Assembly (NCBI GenBank): GCA_037903355.1
Contig: JBAJFE010000004.1
Location: forward strand, 1,922,001 to 1,986,000
Reading direction: 5' to 3'
DNA from: Trichuris trichiura
Taxonomy: Eukaryota > Nematoda > Enoplea > Trichinellida > Trichuridae
DNA: 64,000 bases
The notes under the pieces were generated by a model. It was not told the DNA's origin. It was given only the letters and a program-made list of their open reading frames with translations, and searched no databases. Positions 10,254 to 21,864 of the stretch are shown here, piece after piece. How positions within the stretch are numbered: the first letter of the stretch is position 1; every line of letters starts with the position of its first letter. The translations under genes were made by a program, and so were the position numbers.

Positions 10254-12581
10254 CCCCAATAGGCCAACCGAAGTATGATCCAGCATTAGACAACCCAAAA
10301 GCCGCTAAAACCTTGAAGACAACTTTACGTCACATAATTAAAACCAGACTGGATCATTATATCTTTTTGGAGTGCAGAATCTTCAACTACGAACGTTCGG
10401 GGGTAAGTATGAAAGCGAATTTGGTAAGTAGAACGCATTATATGCGCGATAGCTCTTTTCGCTTTAGATTACCTTCTACTGCAAACACGTCTCCCTCAAC
10501 GTACCAACCTTTCCTTTTATAGAGATAAGTTTATCAAGAGCGATAGTTAACTGAACTGCTGCACTCCATATTTTGGCGAATGCGAAAGAAATGCAATTTC
10601 AAAAACGACTCCGTCAAATGATCTGAAATTGAATTATTTCTCGTTGGGTGCTCTCCAGGCGTTAGGAGGCAAATCTCTCCGCTGCACGCGAACTTTGCGT
10701 TTAGAGAAAAAGTGAACAAACAACACTGTGCTGCCTTTCCTTTTTCTTCTTTTTTACTTCCACGTTGGCGCTCTTTCGAAGAAACTAATGTGGCATACAT
10801 TAACAAACAGAAAAAAGCGAAGCACTGGCCTGATTCCTTTCTGATGGCAAAATTCTTACACTCTGAAACGGTATAGGCAATAGCACAAATGGGCAGCTTC
10901 GTCTTTCGAACCAGCATTGCGCATTCCGACGCTGATCAAAGGTCGTTAAAAATAAACAACATGACATGTAGTCGCTCAGCGTTATCTTTGTCCACCGATA
11001 ACTTCTGGCGATAGATTCAAGCGCGCACTTTTTTTAGACCATTAAGTCGATAAGCTGAACATCTACAAACATTTGTGCAGAAGGCTAGTAACGTTAAAAA
11101 TGCTAAAGAAAATAAACTAATGCGTCAGAATACAGGCGAAAAACATCTAATATTGCAACATTATGAAAGATTGCATGCGCAAAGATATGCAGCTACAGTT
11201 GCTCAAAGATATCCAAGTACAAAAGTTTCCATTAGGGCATTTATGCTGTTTTTTAAAACTGCCATCACTTTGACCCTGACAGTATTTAAGAGGAGCTGCA
11301 AAGATAGCTAACTTTGCCCGTTGTGCATTGAACGTGCATTGTAGCTGCTGTTAAACGTGCTTTGACGAGTTGACGAAAGTTTTAGCTTTTTTCAACAGAA
11401 ACTTTCTTCTTGAGGGAAGAAGCAAAGGTCTGACAACAACCAAACGTACGGTTTACCAGAAAACTCAACTTCGGTAAAGCTATAATGAAAATCTAAGCTT
11501 TCAGAATTTGCACACTTTTGCCCATATCTTCAAAAATTTGAACGAGTATAAAAGTTTCCATCTTCAAGCTTTAACTAGGATATATGTTTAGCTTTTCTGA
11601 CAGGTCGCTCAGATATGAAAGTAACAAAACCTTCTTATTATGTATACAAAAACAAGCCATTAGCATGACAGTTTGTTTCCATGTACACAATGGAAACATG
11701 CGAGCCCTTTTTAAAGTTCAGCAACATTTTTTTAATTTAAAAAAAATCCTTTATCATTGTTCACGTGAAAAATACAGAACTCCAAAACGGGCGATATATC
11801 ACTTAATTATCAGATCAGATTTTCGAAGTGCCATCCCCTAAAAACCTTCGCTATTTTCACTTGCAATATATAAACGGCAGAAACCCAAACGAGTTCAATT
11901 GTTTTTTTCTTGAATGCCATTACTGCTGATACGAGTGTTCATTCAGCGATAGTGTTGCCATATTCGCTTGGAAGATGCTAAAGTTCGAACCTACAAAAAA
12001 TGCTCAAATAACTCTCAACTATCTTTTAGTAAAACAAGTTAATCTTTCTACGTAATCTCAACTCGCTGTGAGAGTTCGACTATTAGACGCCCTAAACAAC
12101 TGTTCAAAAGCAACTACGCCTACCAACGTTCATAACCTTCTATTATTCTGTCTGAATCCAAACAGTGCAGGCTAGGATTTTGACCGTCTCAAATTCAGTC
12201 ATATTGAAAAATGTGACATTCTATCCATAGCTGATGGATTCGAATTACATGACTCGGCAAGAAGAGTGCCGAGCTCTACTCTTGATTGTGTGCAGCCTCA
12301 GTAAATGCATTTGGCCAACAAAGGGTATAGCAAATTCATTATGACGAGTTCGCAGGCAAGCTTAAGTGATAAGCAGGTAATTGCATCAGTAATTTATTCG
12401 GTAGCTAACACAATGATCATTTCGAAAATGCATGCGCTCTGAAAAAGAGTAATATGAAACGAGGATAAGAAGTAGTAGTTTACATCATCATTTCTAGCGT
12501 CTCGCTAAATTAAATAACAATTCGTTTTAACTTACAAAATTCATCCGCGATTATTCTTAAAGGAAGGTGAGCCATGTTAGC
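10254..12581. other. no gene seen
   Basis: 2.3 kb upstream of PPT1 and downstream of the 12.6-kb gene. Short open frames (10534-10917 minus, 11075-11311 plus, 11584-11841 plus) are AT-biased, without splice context or motif. The part next to 10253 must contain the PPT1 promoter, but I see no specific element. Confidence 0.4.
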
Positions 12582-13630
12582 TCAAGTGAAGCTGCGGTTG
12601 TGATAATACTGTGCATTGTTTTGGTTATACGGCAAGAAATCGTACATTTGCTGATTTGTATCGCAAACATTATTCATCATGTATTGGACAGGCTGTGCGC
12701 TACCACCGTTGTCAAGCCTGCAATCGGTTGTTCTCTCAGGTGCTCCCATTCGAACACTACCATCAAGCAGGGAGGCGGCAGGCGGAAAATTTTGCATAGA
12801 TGTTGAACAGTTTACCAAGGAAGACTGCTCGTTGCAAATAGATGCTACAGGATAGTCAGGAACTGGTAAAGCATTTCTTTCGCCTGCTCTTGGCTGCTGC
12901 TGGTCAAATGCCAATTGTCCATAACAAAGGCCATTCGAAGCAGGCATATGGACATTTGGAGGTGCCGTGTCAAACCATGAAGGACCCGATGCGCGACTGT
13001 TCGCACGAGGCATAGTAGTCGCATCACATTGTCCTGGCAGTGTCATTGGAATGTTCGGTGGGTCAGAAGAAGAGGCATTATAAGCACTATTGTTCCCGAA
13101 AGCCCATTCAGGAGTACGCTGCCTTGAATCTGGTAAAAACTGAACAGACGACGGGACGGTAGCAGCGGATGGTGGCCAACCGTCGTCCGTAGGCATGGCT
13201 GGGGACGACGGAAGAGTAAAGCTAAAATCATCTTGGGGTACGTGAGTGACAACTTCAAAATCTCGAAAAAATTGGTTGCAAACAGAGTCGTCGAAAGCGT
13301 GAGGCCATTTTTCAAAAATCTCAGCCACAACGTCTTGAGGCAAGTTCATATCGTTTGCAAAGCTGTTCAAGTCTACTTTGGTTTGACCTTGAACTGTCGT
13401 ATCAACGCTAGCCGACGAAGGATTTTCGGTACAAGAAACTAAGGCAGTCTGCTCGTTGCATACGGCTGTTGTTCGACTCGCGTAAGCCTGATGGTTGATT
13501 CTTGAATTCAGATCCACAGTAACATTCTGCCGGTCGGAAAGTTGACAGTAAAGAATGCGAACAACACTGATTAACTGGATCTTACCAAATTACGCGAAAA
13601 ATCCAACCCATTTGACGAGGTAGCACCCAT
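12582..13630 (-). CDS. hypothetical Asn/Gln/Ser/Pro-rich protein
   Basis: Two exons, 13586-13630 and 12582-13526, joined in phase 0 across a 59-nt intron (donor GTAAGA, acceptor CGGCAG), giving 329 aa from ATG at 13630. I do not recognise it. A compact, possibly folded part near residues 68-110 (NDMNLPQDVVAEIFEKWP, FFRDFEVV) precedes a long low-complexity region rich in S, P, N, Q and acidic residues, ending in a Tyr/Asn-rich tail. This resembles activation domains of transcription regulators, but that is inference from composition; no DNA-binding domain is visible. It starts 16 bp after the stop of the gene at 13647. A possible acceptor at 13660 (CCTTGCAG) keeps the frame open ten codons further upstream, so the 5' end may differ. 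Confidence 0.6.
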
Positions 13631-13646
13631 ATCTGCTCCAATTTCC

Positions 13647-14191
13647 TTAAGTTCGAGCCACTGCAAGGTTGGAAAGGTTAGGCTTTGGTTTGCCGACATT
13701 TGTTTCGCCTTTTTTAGCTTTAGCTTCCGAACGCCGCTGCGATATTAATTGCAACTCTCGAACTCGCTTTCCTCGCAAGTAAGGGTCCGTTGCTTGAGCT
13801 TGCAACCTATTCATGTATTCCGCTTCTTTTCTTGCGCTAATAGCTTCTAAAATTGCCATTTCTTTCTGAAAATGTTCCAGCCGATCTTCCGGAATATAAG
13901 TAGCAGTGTTAAGAGATTCCACACTCGCAATTGGCCGGCGCGGATAGGTCAAATTTTCCATGTCGTTTCCCTGCGCTAAACCATCAGTCCTGCACGCGAA
14001 AAACAGAATTAGCGCTCTCCGTTTACAAAAATAAGCTGCGAACAATAGCTGGACCAATGAAATTGAAACTAAGCTTTGCTTGCGCAAAAAGTTAATGTCC
14101 AGCAAGCTTATGAAACTGCAAAAAAATTTCTACTTACTGCCAGGCGTTTATGAGGACGGTTGACCCCTTCCTTGCCACTACATTCTTGCAT
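13647..14191 (-). CDS. hypothetical charged coiled-coil protein, about 125 aa
   Basis: Two-exon model: 14138-14191 (18 codons from ATG, donor GTAAGT)、then 13647-13970 after acceptor GCGCAG, phase 0, 167-nt intron. The second exon is the solid part: from Met at 13961 it encodes 104 residues with a long helical charged stretch (DRLEHFQKEMAILEAISARK, then KRVRELQLISQRRSEAKAKK) that probably forms a coiled coil. I do not recognise the family. An alternative acceptor lies at 13989 (CGTGCAG) and would leave Met at 13961 as start. Its stop is 16 bp before the start of the next gene on the same strand, so the pair may be one transcription unit. Confidence 0.55.
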
Positions 14192-16067
14192 ATATACAGT
14201 ACGCTAAGAAAAATGAGGTTACTTACGAAATAACATATTTACAGCTTCCAAGTAGACGGCTACGAACAGCTACGAAAATTTGGCTGTACAACTAAGACAG
14301 TACTTGCAGTAATAGGTTCATTTTCATAAAGCTCCAAGAGCTTAATACTAAATAAACGGCAGCTGAAAAGTAAAAGAACCCTCCAACAATATTTTCGAAT
14401 TTCCTGTTTTTTTCTCGATATGAAAACACTCAACTCTATGCGAATTTCAAAGCCTCTAATTTTAACGGTAACATATGTTTTTACAACCGAAAAAGCTGCC
14501 CTAGTTGCATAATGAACTTGATTGAGCCAGTTAGCCGTTCACAGCCAGCTTCAGTAGTTGAGTTACATAGCTATGGATATTTTTACAATATTCATACTGC
14601 CATTTAAGCGGTCGTTTACTAAAACTGCCTGGTTTTGCACTTTGCGCATGCTTGAACCTGCACATCAGTCTGTACGCTTTAAACTCAATTCCAAAGGATA
14701 ACCAAAGTTGTTAGTGTAGCAGTAGTGAGAAGCTGGCGGGCGGGAGGGCGGTGGCTGCTAAAATTTGCGCATGCTCTTTGTTGATGGGATCCTGTTGATC
14801 GGCGCATTTTGAATTCATAGGTGGGTATCTCCGCGCGTAACCAGCGAATCGTTTGAATGTATGTTTTTAGGATTATGTTAGCGCCTTTAAAATTTCGGGA
14901 AACTCGTGGAAGAGAAAAAGTTGCTACGAGTCAGTTAGAAAGAAACTATGCCATAACACAATGAAGATGCGTCACAGAATGCGTTGAAATTGTTACGCTC
15001 AACATTTTTTGGCAGTACGATTGCTTTCATCAATAAAATTGGCTGCGTACAGCACTGATTTTTCATCTGCCTCTCAATTTATTATTATAAGAATAGGAAC
15101 AACTTAAACTGCGACGATACAGAGAACACTTGTCAATGCGAGCACGTAAACAAACATAAGACGCGGTCTGTCACACTGAACTTTGCCAGTAAAACTATAA
15201 AAGCAGAAGCTTGTTAAATCAGTCTTTTCATATGTCTTTGTACGCCTTTCTTCATAATGAGCAGAGCTGAGGCAAACACATCAAACCAGGTGTAATCATT
15301 TTCAGGCAGATCCCGCCAAGTCATCAACGTCTTTACCAGCACAATAAAAAAAAGCTGTTCTACAGCTTTTATCTGAAATAAACTCTTCCAACTTCGCAGA
15401 GCTATCTACACGTGAGGAAACCGCGAAACTTGATATACCCATACGAAGCTTCGAAGCATCTTCAATAAATTAATTTAAATAATTTCGTGACAACTTTATT
15501 GGTTAGCAAACATTTTTTTGTTAGCCTTTTGGAATGAACTCCCTTTCAAAACGAAGTTCATTCTAAAAGGCTAAAAAGGAAATTTTCGAAAAACTTTAGT
15601 TCACACTTCGGCATCTTGCTTAAGACGTACTATTACTTCAAATGGATAAAATGGAAGAGCTAAGGCAATTTTCCTTGACGTTAATAGCTCATTTTTCTTT
15701 CTTATACACTTCTACCTGGTTAACGTGTTCGCGCCTTTGCAATCTTAACCTGCATTTCATAAATGCTACCGGCGGCACATTTGATGTAATACACCAATTT
15801 CATGACGTTCTTTTTTGCGAATTAGTAACGCGTTTGCATAGAGGATTGCTTTTTATGTCTTTTGATTCTAACAGCTAGCTCCAGCGTTTCAAAGGAGCCA
15901 AACTTTTCAAGAACATTAAATGGACCGACGTCATCGGTTACAGTATAAAGATAATTAGGTTTTTACATCCGTAATCTGCCGCTATTGGCATTGCCTAAGC
16001 TGAACCATTTGGAATCTTATCGCTTAGCTGCCCCCATGTCTAAAAACTGCAGGCTCCTTATTCTACA
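14192..16067. other. no gene seen apart from a hairpin
   Basis: AT-rich stretch with a short G/C-rich patch near 14735. A 78-codon open frame at 15642 has no domain. Contains the inverted repeat at 15521-15574. Confidence 0.4.
15521..15574. repeat. 20-bp inverted repeat, hairpin-forming
   Basis: Arms TTAGCCTTTTGGAATGAACT (15521-15540) and AGTTCATTCTAAAAGGCTAA (15555-15574) are complementary at 19 of 20 positions (the exception is a G-T pair) around a 14-nt loop. No tRNA or coding context. Confidence 0.85.
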
Positions 16068-16173
16068 GTACGCCAGTCATCCTGCTTTGTCCTTCCTTAT
16101 GCCTATGCCAAAATTCAAGCCATATATTTAAGCTTAGCATTAGACGAGTACAGAACAAAGATGGCCGGCTACG
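16068..16173. mobile_element. MITE-like element, copy b
   Basis: Roughly inverted ends (GCCAGTCATCCTGCTTTGTC on the left; GATGGCCGGCTAC on the right) enclose an A/T-rich core with TTAGCATTAGAC. The same architecture and words recur at 16517-16610 and 54229-54360. Too diverged to define exact ends or a target duplication. Confidence 0.4.
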
Positions 16174-16516
16174 AGAAAACTCAGGCCAATTCTCTGCCAG
16201 ATTCAAGAATACGGTAATTCTAAGTTATAGGGTAAAGTTTCCAGCCTGCTTTTCATTCAAAGCTCTTTTACCCGATGGACTGGTGAATCACGGATTAACC
16301 TGAAAATCAAACAAGATTAGAGACCTTTTCATTAAACGTAATTTCGTGGCTTAACCTTCGGTAACATGACGTAAACTTAAAACAACATCTTTTGGGGTCT
16401 CTTCCTCTATTTGCCCGCTAACAATACAGCATCCCGAGAATAATCAGGTTTTTTAGCCCTAAACAAACAACTCCGATTTTGAGGTTAGGCACCCCATCGT
16501 CGCATTGTGACTTTGC

Positions 16517-16610
16517 CAGCCATCCCGTTCTGCCCTTTTCTTGCCTAAGCCTAAACAGAAGGCGTATATTTTGTCTTAGACTTAGGTAAGAGCGGAATAG
16601 AACGGTCACA
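16517..16610. mobile_element. MITE-like element, copy a
   Basis: Imperfect hairpin: the left arm CCGTTCTGCCC...TTGCCTAAGCCTAA pairs with the right arm TTGTCTTAGACTTAGG...GAACGG around GGCGTATATT. Shares the CAGCCATC end word and the TATATTTT / CTTAGG core with the copies at 16068 and 54229. Confidence 0.45.
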
Positions 16611-16734
16611 TACTCAACAGAAAGCAAGCATGCATTTATCAGAGATTGCGCGCAAAAAACAAATAGTCTGTGTTGTTTATCCTATTGTATGTTTAACGGT
16701 AGAAAAAACCTGTTTACTGACAGGATTACCATAT

Positions 16735-16971
16735 TGTAACGAACCGTCGTTACGAGAGAGGTTCCACCCAACGAGGACGCAGGATACACGCTACGAGGGG
16801 TTGCTCAAACGTTTACTTTCTCTCAGGCGACACGAACACAACACAGCGACCAACCGACTCGCTCACTCGTCTGTCACACACTGACTTCTGTCCCCTAGTC
16901 ACCGCTGGAGACCATCGTAGCCCTAACCTGAAAATCGTTTCGGCTGGCCAGAGCTGGCAGGAATTGCTACA
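16735..16971 (-). repeat. 3' LTR of retrotransposon copy 1
   Basis: 237 bp, reading TGTAACGAACC to GCTACA on the plus strand. The last 16 codons of the pol frame lie inside it. Confidence 0.95.
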
Positions 16972-19900
16972 ATCCGCCTCCCTCCCTTTGAAGTCGATCG
17001 CCGTAATCGACGACGTGTATGTCCGCTCACTGATTCCACGTAACGCTTCAACTGCGAGATATGGGCTGTCGACGAAATGCGGCCCTTCAGTCGTCCGTTT
17101 AACCTTTCAATCCGATAAGTGTTTTCGCCCAAAACACTGGTAATCCGGACAGGTCCAACGTAGCGTGGTAGTAGTTTAGCGCTTCTCCCTACGCGACGCA
17201 CATTCCGCCGTAACCATGCCAACTGTCCAACTTGAAATCTCGTGCCTACACGACGCCTACCATCGTAGTACTTTTTCTGGGCCGCCTGGCTACGCAGGCA
17301 GTTTGCTCGTGCTTCCTTTCGACGTTGTTGCAGCTGCTCCTTGAAGACTTCGTGTGGCAAGCTAACATCGCGTGGCCAAGGCAAACAGCTCTCTTCTGGA
17401 AGCATGGCCACACGCCCGTAGACCAGTTCAAACGGTGTAAACCTTGTACTTGACTGCTCCGCGGTATTCAAGGCTAACATAACGAACGGCAGAAACTCGT
17501 CCCAGTCGTTATGCTTCGCGTTGACATATGCCGACAAGATGTCGCTTATAGTCCGATTCATCCTTTCTACTAGTCCATTTGCTTGTGGGTGACAAGCGCT
17601 AACCATTCCATGTGCAATGCTCATTGAACTCAATGCGAGCCTCAGGCTCTCTGCCGTAAACGCTGTCCCTCGGTCCGAAATGATTTTCTTCGGGACGCCA
17701 TGACGTGCCACAATGCACTCTGTCAGAAAATCTCTCACTTTCTCCGCTGTCGTATCCGGTACAGCTTTCAATTCTACCCATTTAGTTAGGTAGTCGACGC
17801 AAACGATTACATGTCGATTTCCTCGTCTCGACAATGGAAACGGACCCAAGTGGTCAATTCCCCACGTTTCACCCGGCGCGGTCGGTGGAACGATGCTCTG
17901 TAGCAAGCCGGCAGGCTTGACATTTTCAACCTTCCTTTTTTGACAGCTAATGCAGGACAACACTACCTTCTCAACTGTCTTGGCCATCCGAGGCCACCAG
18001 TAGCGGCGCTTGAGCCGGGAGAGGGTCTTCCTCACGCCCAAGTGTCCAGAAGTTACTGCAGCGTGCGCCACCACGCACAATCCATACTGCAGTCGCTCCG
18101 GTACAGCCAGTAACCATGATCGCCCATTCCTATCGTTCCTCTTGTATAACACCCCTTCATTCAATCGGAAGCCTTCGGCTTCGCGAGAATCGCCTTTTGT
18201 AATGCCGCCACCACTTTCTTTTACGCTCTTCATCAGGTCTGATAAGATTGGGTCTGCTTCTTGCGCCTGTGCCATTTCCTCTTCAGTTATCGAGTCGACC
18301 GCCATACATGCCATCCGCTCACCCACCATGTCAGCCTCCCGTTCAGGCTCACCGACGGGGGCGCGAGAGAGGGCGTCTGGGACGCAGTGCTCCTGTCCCT
18401 TGCGGTGCACGAATTCGACGCTCCCTTGGAACTCCATTAGCGCCATTGTCCATCGTCCGAACTTATCATTTGCTTGCTTCTTGTCAAACAACCATTTGAC
18501 GGCTGAATTGTCCGTCACGACACGAAACGTTCTTCCTAAAACGTAGGGACGCAGTACCCTTAGGGCCCAAACAACCGCGAGACACTCAAGCTCGTTGGAG
18601 TGGTACTTTTCTTCTGCCGGGCTTAGCTTCCGGCTTATGTAAGTAACCACGTGCTCTTGCCCTTCCTTCTTCTGCGACAGCATCGCTCCTAATCCTGATC
18701 GGCTAGCGTCACAGTGGACCTCAATAGGCCAATTCTCTTGAAAGTGGTGTCCGATCGGAGGATTCTTCAAGCGTGATTTCAACTCTTCGAAAGCTGTTTC
18801 TTCACGCTCTGTCCATCGCCATTTCTGGTTTTTCCTTAACAACTCACACAGCGGTGCAGCTATGTCCGCATATCTCTCCACAAACCGCCTGTAGTAACCG
18901 GTCATACCCAGAAACCGACGAACCTGTCGCACTGATCTTGGCCTAGGGAAAGCTGTGATCGCTTCCATTTTTTCAGGCTCCGGATGTATACCCACAGCAT
19001 CGACGAGGTAACCTAAGTATGTCGTCTCGTGCGTTCCCAACACGCACTTTGTTGGGTTTAGACGCAGACCATTTTCGCTTAGCACGCGGAATACTTCTTC
19101 TAGTTTAGCTCGGTGCTGCTCATAATCCGGAGTATGAATCAAAATGTCGTCCAGATAGGCAATGCAGTACCGTTCTTTCGCACCACTCAACAGCCCGCTA
19201 ATGAATCGCGAGAAACTCGCCGGTGCGTTAGCCAACCCGAACGGCATACGCCTGAACTGAAATAGCCCATCCGGCGTCACGAACGCTGTCTTCGGTCTGT
19301 CGCTCTCTTCAACTTCCAATTGCCAATAGCCACTGCGCAGATCCAACTTCGAAAAATACCTTGATCCTCCTAGTCTATCCAGCACGTCGTCTATGCGCGG
19401 AAGAGGATACACGTCACGGACCGTTACCGCATTTAACTTTCGGTAATCGACACAAAAACGCCAGGTTCCGTCCTTTTTTCGTACCATAACCACCGGAAAC
19501 GCCCAGGAACTATTCGACGGCTCTATGATACCGTCTCGGAGCATTTCCTCCACCTGTCGCCTTATCGCTTTTAGTTCCTGAGGCGAGATTCTGTACGGCT
19601 GCACTGTATAGGGTTAGCATCCCCGGTGGGGATCCGATGCTTAGTTAGGTGTCCACTCTTTTCACCTACCGGCAATGGACCAAACAGAATGCTCGAAAGA
19701 ATTGACCAGCCTAAGAAGGCCATCGCGTTCACCGCTGGACAACAGCTTCCCGTAGCAAAGCTGAGCGGGACTTCCTATCACTCTCTGCAGCCCTGCTCCT
19801 AAATGAGCATCCTGGGGCATGTCTTCCTTTACTAGCACTTTATCATCCGCGCCTCCAGCGACCAGCTTACCAGGCATGTCTCCCAAGTCTGGACATTCCC

Positions 19901-21290
19901 CTGATGGAGGTGCTTGATCTGTGCCGCTGATCAACTGGAAATTGTCTCCTGGAGCAGATCCCTTTGAGTCTGAGCTTCTCTCGATGTGCCAACCCAGTGG
20001 TGAGAAACGCATGGTAAGGCCCAACTTCATTAGCGCCTCTGTGCCTAAGGCCAGCATACAAGGGCATGATGGTAGCACTGCAACTTCTACCTCAAGTGGC
20101 TGCCCTTGATGAACCAGGGCCAGAGTGGCTCTTCCAATCGGTAAGACGTTTTTCCCGTCAACGCCTTGGAAACAAGGAGCATTCCATGGCTCCATCATAA
20201 CCTGGCCATCTGCGATCAGGCTCTTGTGGACGAAGCTCGACGTGGCTCCAGTATCTATGACAGCTTCCACCTCTCGCTCACCTACACTAACACGCAGTGT
20301 CAGCACTTTCTTCCTTAACTTCTTGTCCGCTAGCTGGAATGCCAAGGCTGAGGCATTACCTTTGCCTGGCAACTGAACATCAGCTTCTGTTCTTGAACGT
20401 TCAGCACAGTTACGCGCCAAGTGTCCTTGGCGTCCGCAAACGAAGCAAGTCATAGCAGCACGGCGTGGGGGCAACCTGTCCGTACCGATGCTCACGGAGT
20501 TGTTCCCTGCTGGCAGCTGCAGTTCAGCTAACCGGTTTTCTAGGCGCCGTATTGCTGCCTCCAACGCTCCCTGGCGTGCATTGCTACACCCGTTGCTCGT
20601 CCTTTCCTTGTTTACATACCGCCCGCTGCTATCGCTGGCCTGACAGGTCTGCATCTCTTCGGCATCCCGCCGGACGGTGCGGAAATGTTTGGCTGTGCGA
20701 ACTGCCTCAGCAAAACTTTTTGTGTCCGCCTTCAGCACGTTGGCCTGAATTTCCTGATCCAAGATTCCACCAAGGAATTGCCCGTGCAAGTCAAGGTCAG
20801 ACCTTCCTGCTCGCCTTCCCAACTTCCGTAGGTCGTCAGCAAACTCTTCCAGTGATTCCGTGGGTCTCTGACGCCGCTGAGCAAATCTCGTCCATACCAT
20901 TAACTCTGAGTCACCGGGGCCATATCGTCTCTTTAGGCATGATGTCAGCTCACTATACGTGGCCGTGGGTCCTTCCTCAGCGAGAACCACATAAACGTCA
21001 TCATCCACAAAAGACCTCAAAACTGCCGCCCATTTGTCCTCCGGGACCTCATTCAGCATGAGATAGTCGTTCAGACGGCTAAGCCAGACTCCAACGTCGG
21101 TGGTGGGGGAGAAGCACGACGGCGGTCGGCACCAGAGCCTCGTCGCTTCTTCTGTGGTACCAGACCTAGGCCAACCCTGGTCCACCATTCTACCAGTTTC
21201 AGTGCTCTCCGGCTGTCCACCAGGTGCCGACTGTCTATCCATCTCCGCTTGAGCTTCCTCGGCTTTGCGGTTCCTAGTCTCTCTCATCAT
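16923..21290 (-). pseudogene. gag-pol of gypsy copy 1, frameshifted
   Basis: The upper frame (to 19662) carries the gag region, a CCHC zinc knuckle and the protease motif DTGA. The lower frame (19604 down to 16923) carries reverse transcriptase with YLDD, RNase H, integrase and a GPY/F-like module. Relative to copy 2, an extra base at about 19687 shifts the frame and leads to a stop at 19662, and a missing base at about 19598 restores it. About 89 nt are read out of frame just upstream of the reverse transcriptase. A few amino-acid differences from copy 2 cluster around the second indel. Either real inactivation or an assembly error. Confidence 0.9.
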
Positions 21291-21320
21291 CACGGGTGGA
21301 TACTGCGTGGGCGCCAAATA

Positions 21321-21557
21321 TGTAACGAACCGTCGTTACGAAAGAGGTTCCACCCAACGAGGACGCAGGATACACGCTACGAGGGGTTGCTCAAACGTTT
21401 ACTTTCTCTCAGGCGACACGAACACAACACAGCGACCAACCGACTCGCTCACTCGTCTGTCACACACTGACTTCTGTCCCCTAGTCACCGCTGGAGACCA
21501 TCGTAGCCCTAACCTGAAAATCGTTTCGGCTGGCCAGAGCTGGCAGGAATTGCTACA
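21321..21557 (-). repeat. 5' LTR of retrotransposon copy 1
   Basis: 237 bp; lies about 300 bp beyond the RanGAP stop codon and in the same orientation as that gene. Confidence 0.95.
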
Positions 21558-21864
21558 ATATTGACTACAAGCAAATAGAGGAAACAGATGTTCGATTGCC
21601 CAGACTACCACTGGTCCGAATTAGTATGGATAACCGTAGTTGCGCCGCAAAGCGGTAAACCGATCGCTACGAAATTTCAAATCGTAGCGCAGTATGACGT
21701 CACGCAATGCTACAGTACCTGCTGGGAATCATGTAGTGTGCGCAGGTAGCAAACGCAGCCTATGCCGTAACTTCGAAAGAAGCGTTAGCTAACAAAGCTC
21801 TTCATATTTCTTTATGCTCAGTAACATTAAATAAGTAAGTGACGAATAGTTTGCTTGAAAATCG

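Larger units (their letters stand above)
16735..21557 (-). mobile_element. Ty3/gypsy LTR retrotransposon, copy 1 (defective)
   Basis: 4,823 bp, bounded by 237-bp LTRs that begin TGTAGCAATT and end CGTTACA in element orientation, flanked by the 4-bp duplication ATAT (16731-16734 and 21558-21561). The LTRs differ at one site (G at 16755, A at 21341), so insertion is recent. Length and content match copy 2 at 25092 almost base for base. The internal frame is broken by one inserted base at about 19687 and one missing base at about 19598. Confidence 0.95.

Noticed and set aside
11983..12000. GTTCGAACC B-box-like word as a tRNA gene
   Set aside because: No A box, acceptor or anticodon stem can be drawn around it.
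12567..12806. Plus-strand frames over the 12.6-13.6 kb gene
   Set aside because: Shadows of the minus-strand coding exon.
18010..21061. Long plus-strand frames within retroelement copy 1 (and minus-strand frames in copy 2)
   Set aside because: Antisense shadows of gag-pol; same peptides appear in both copies in mirror position.
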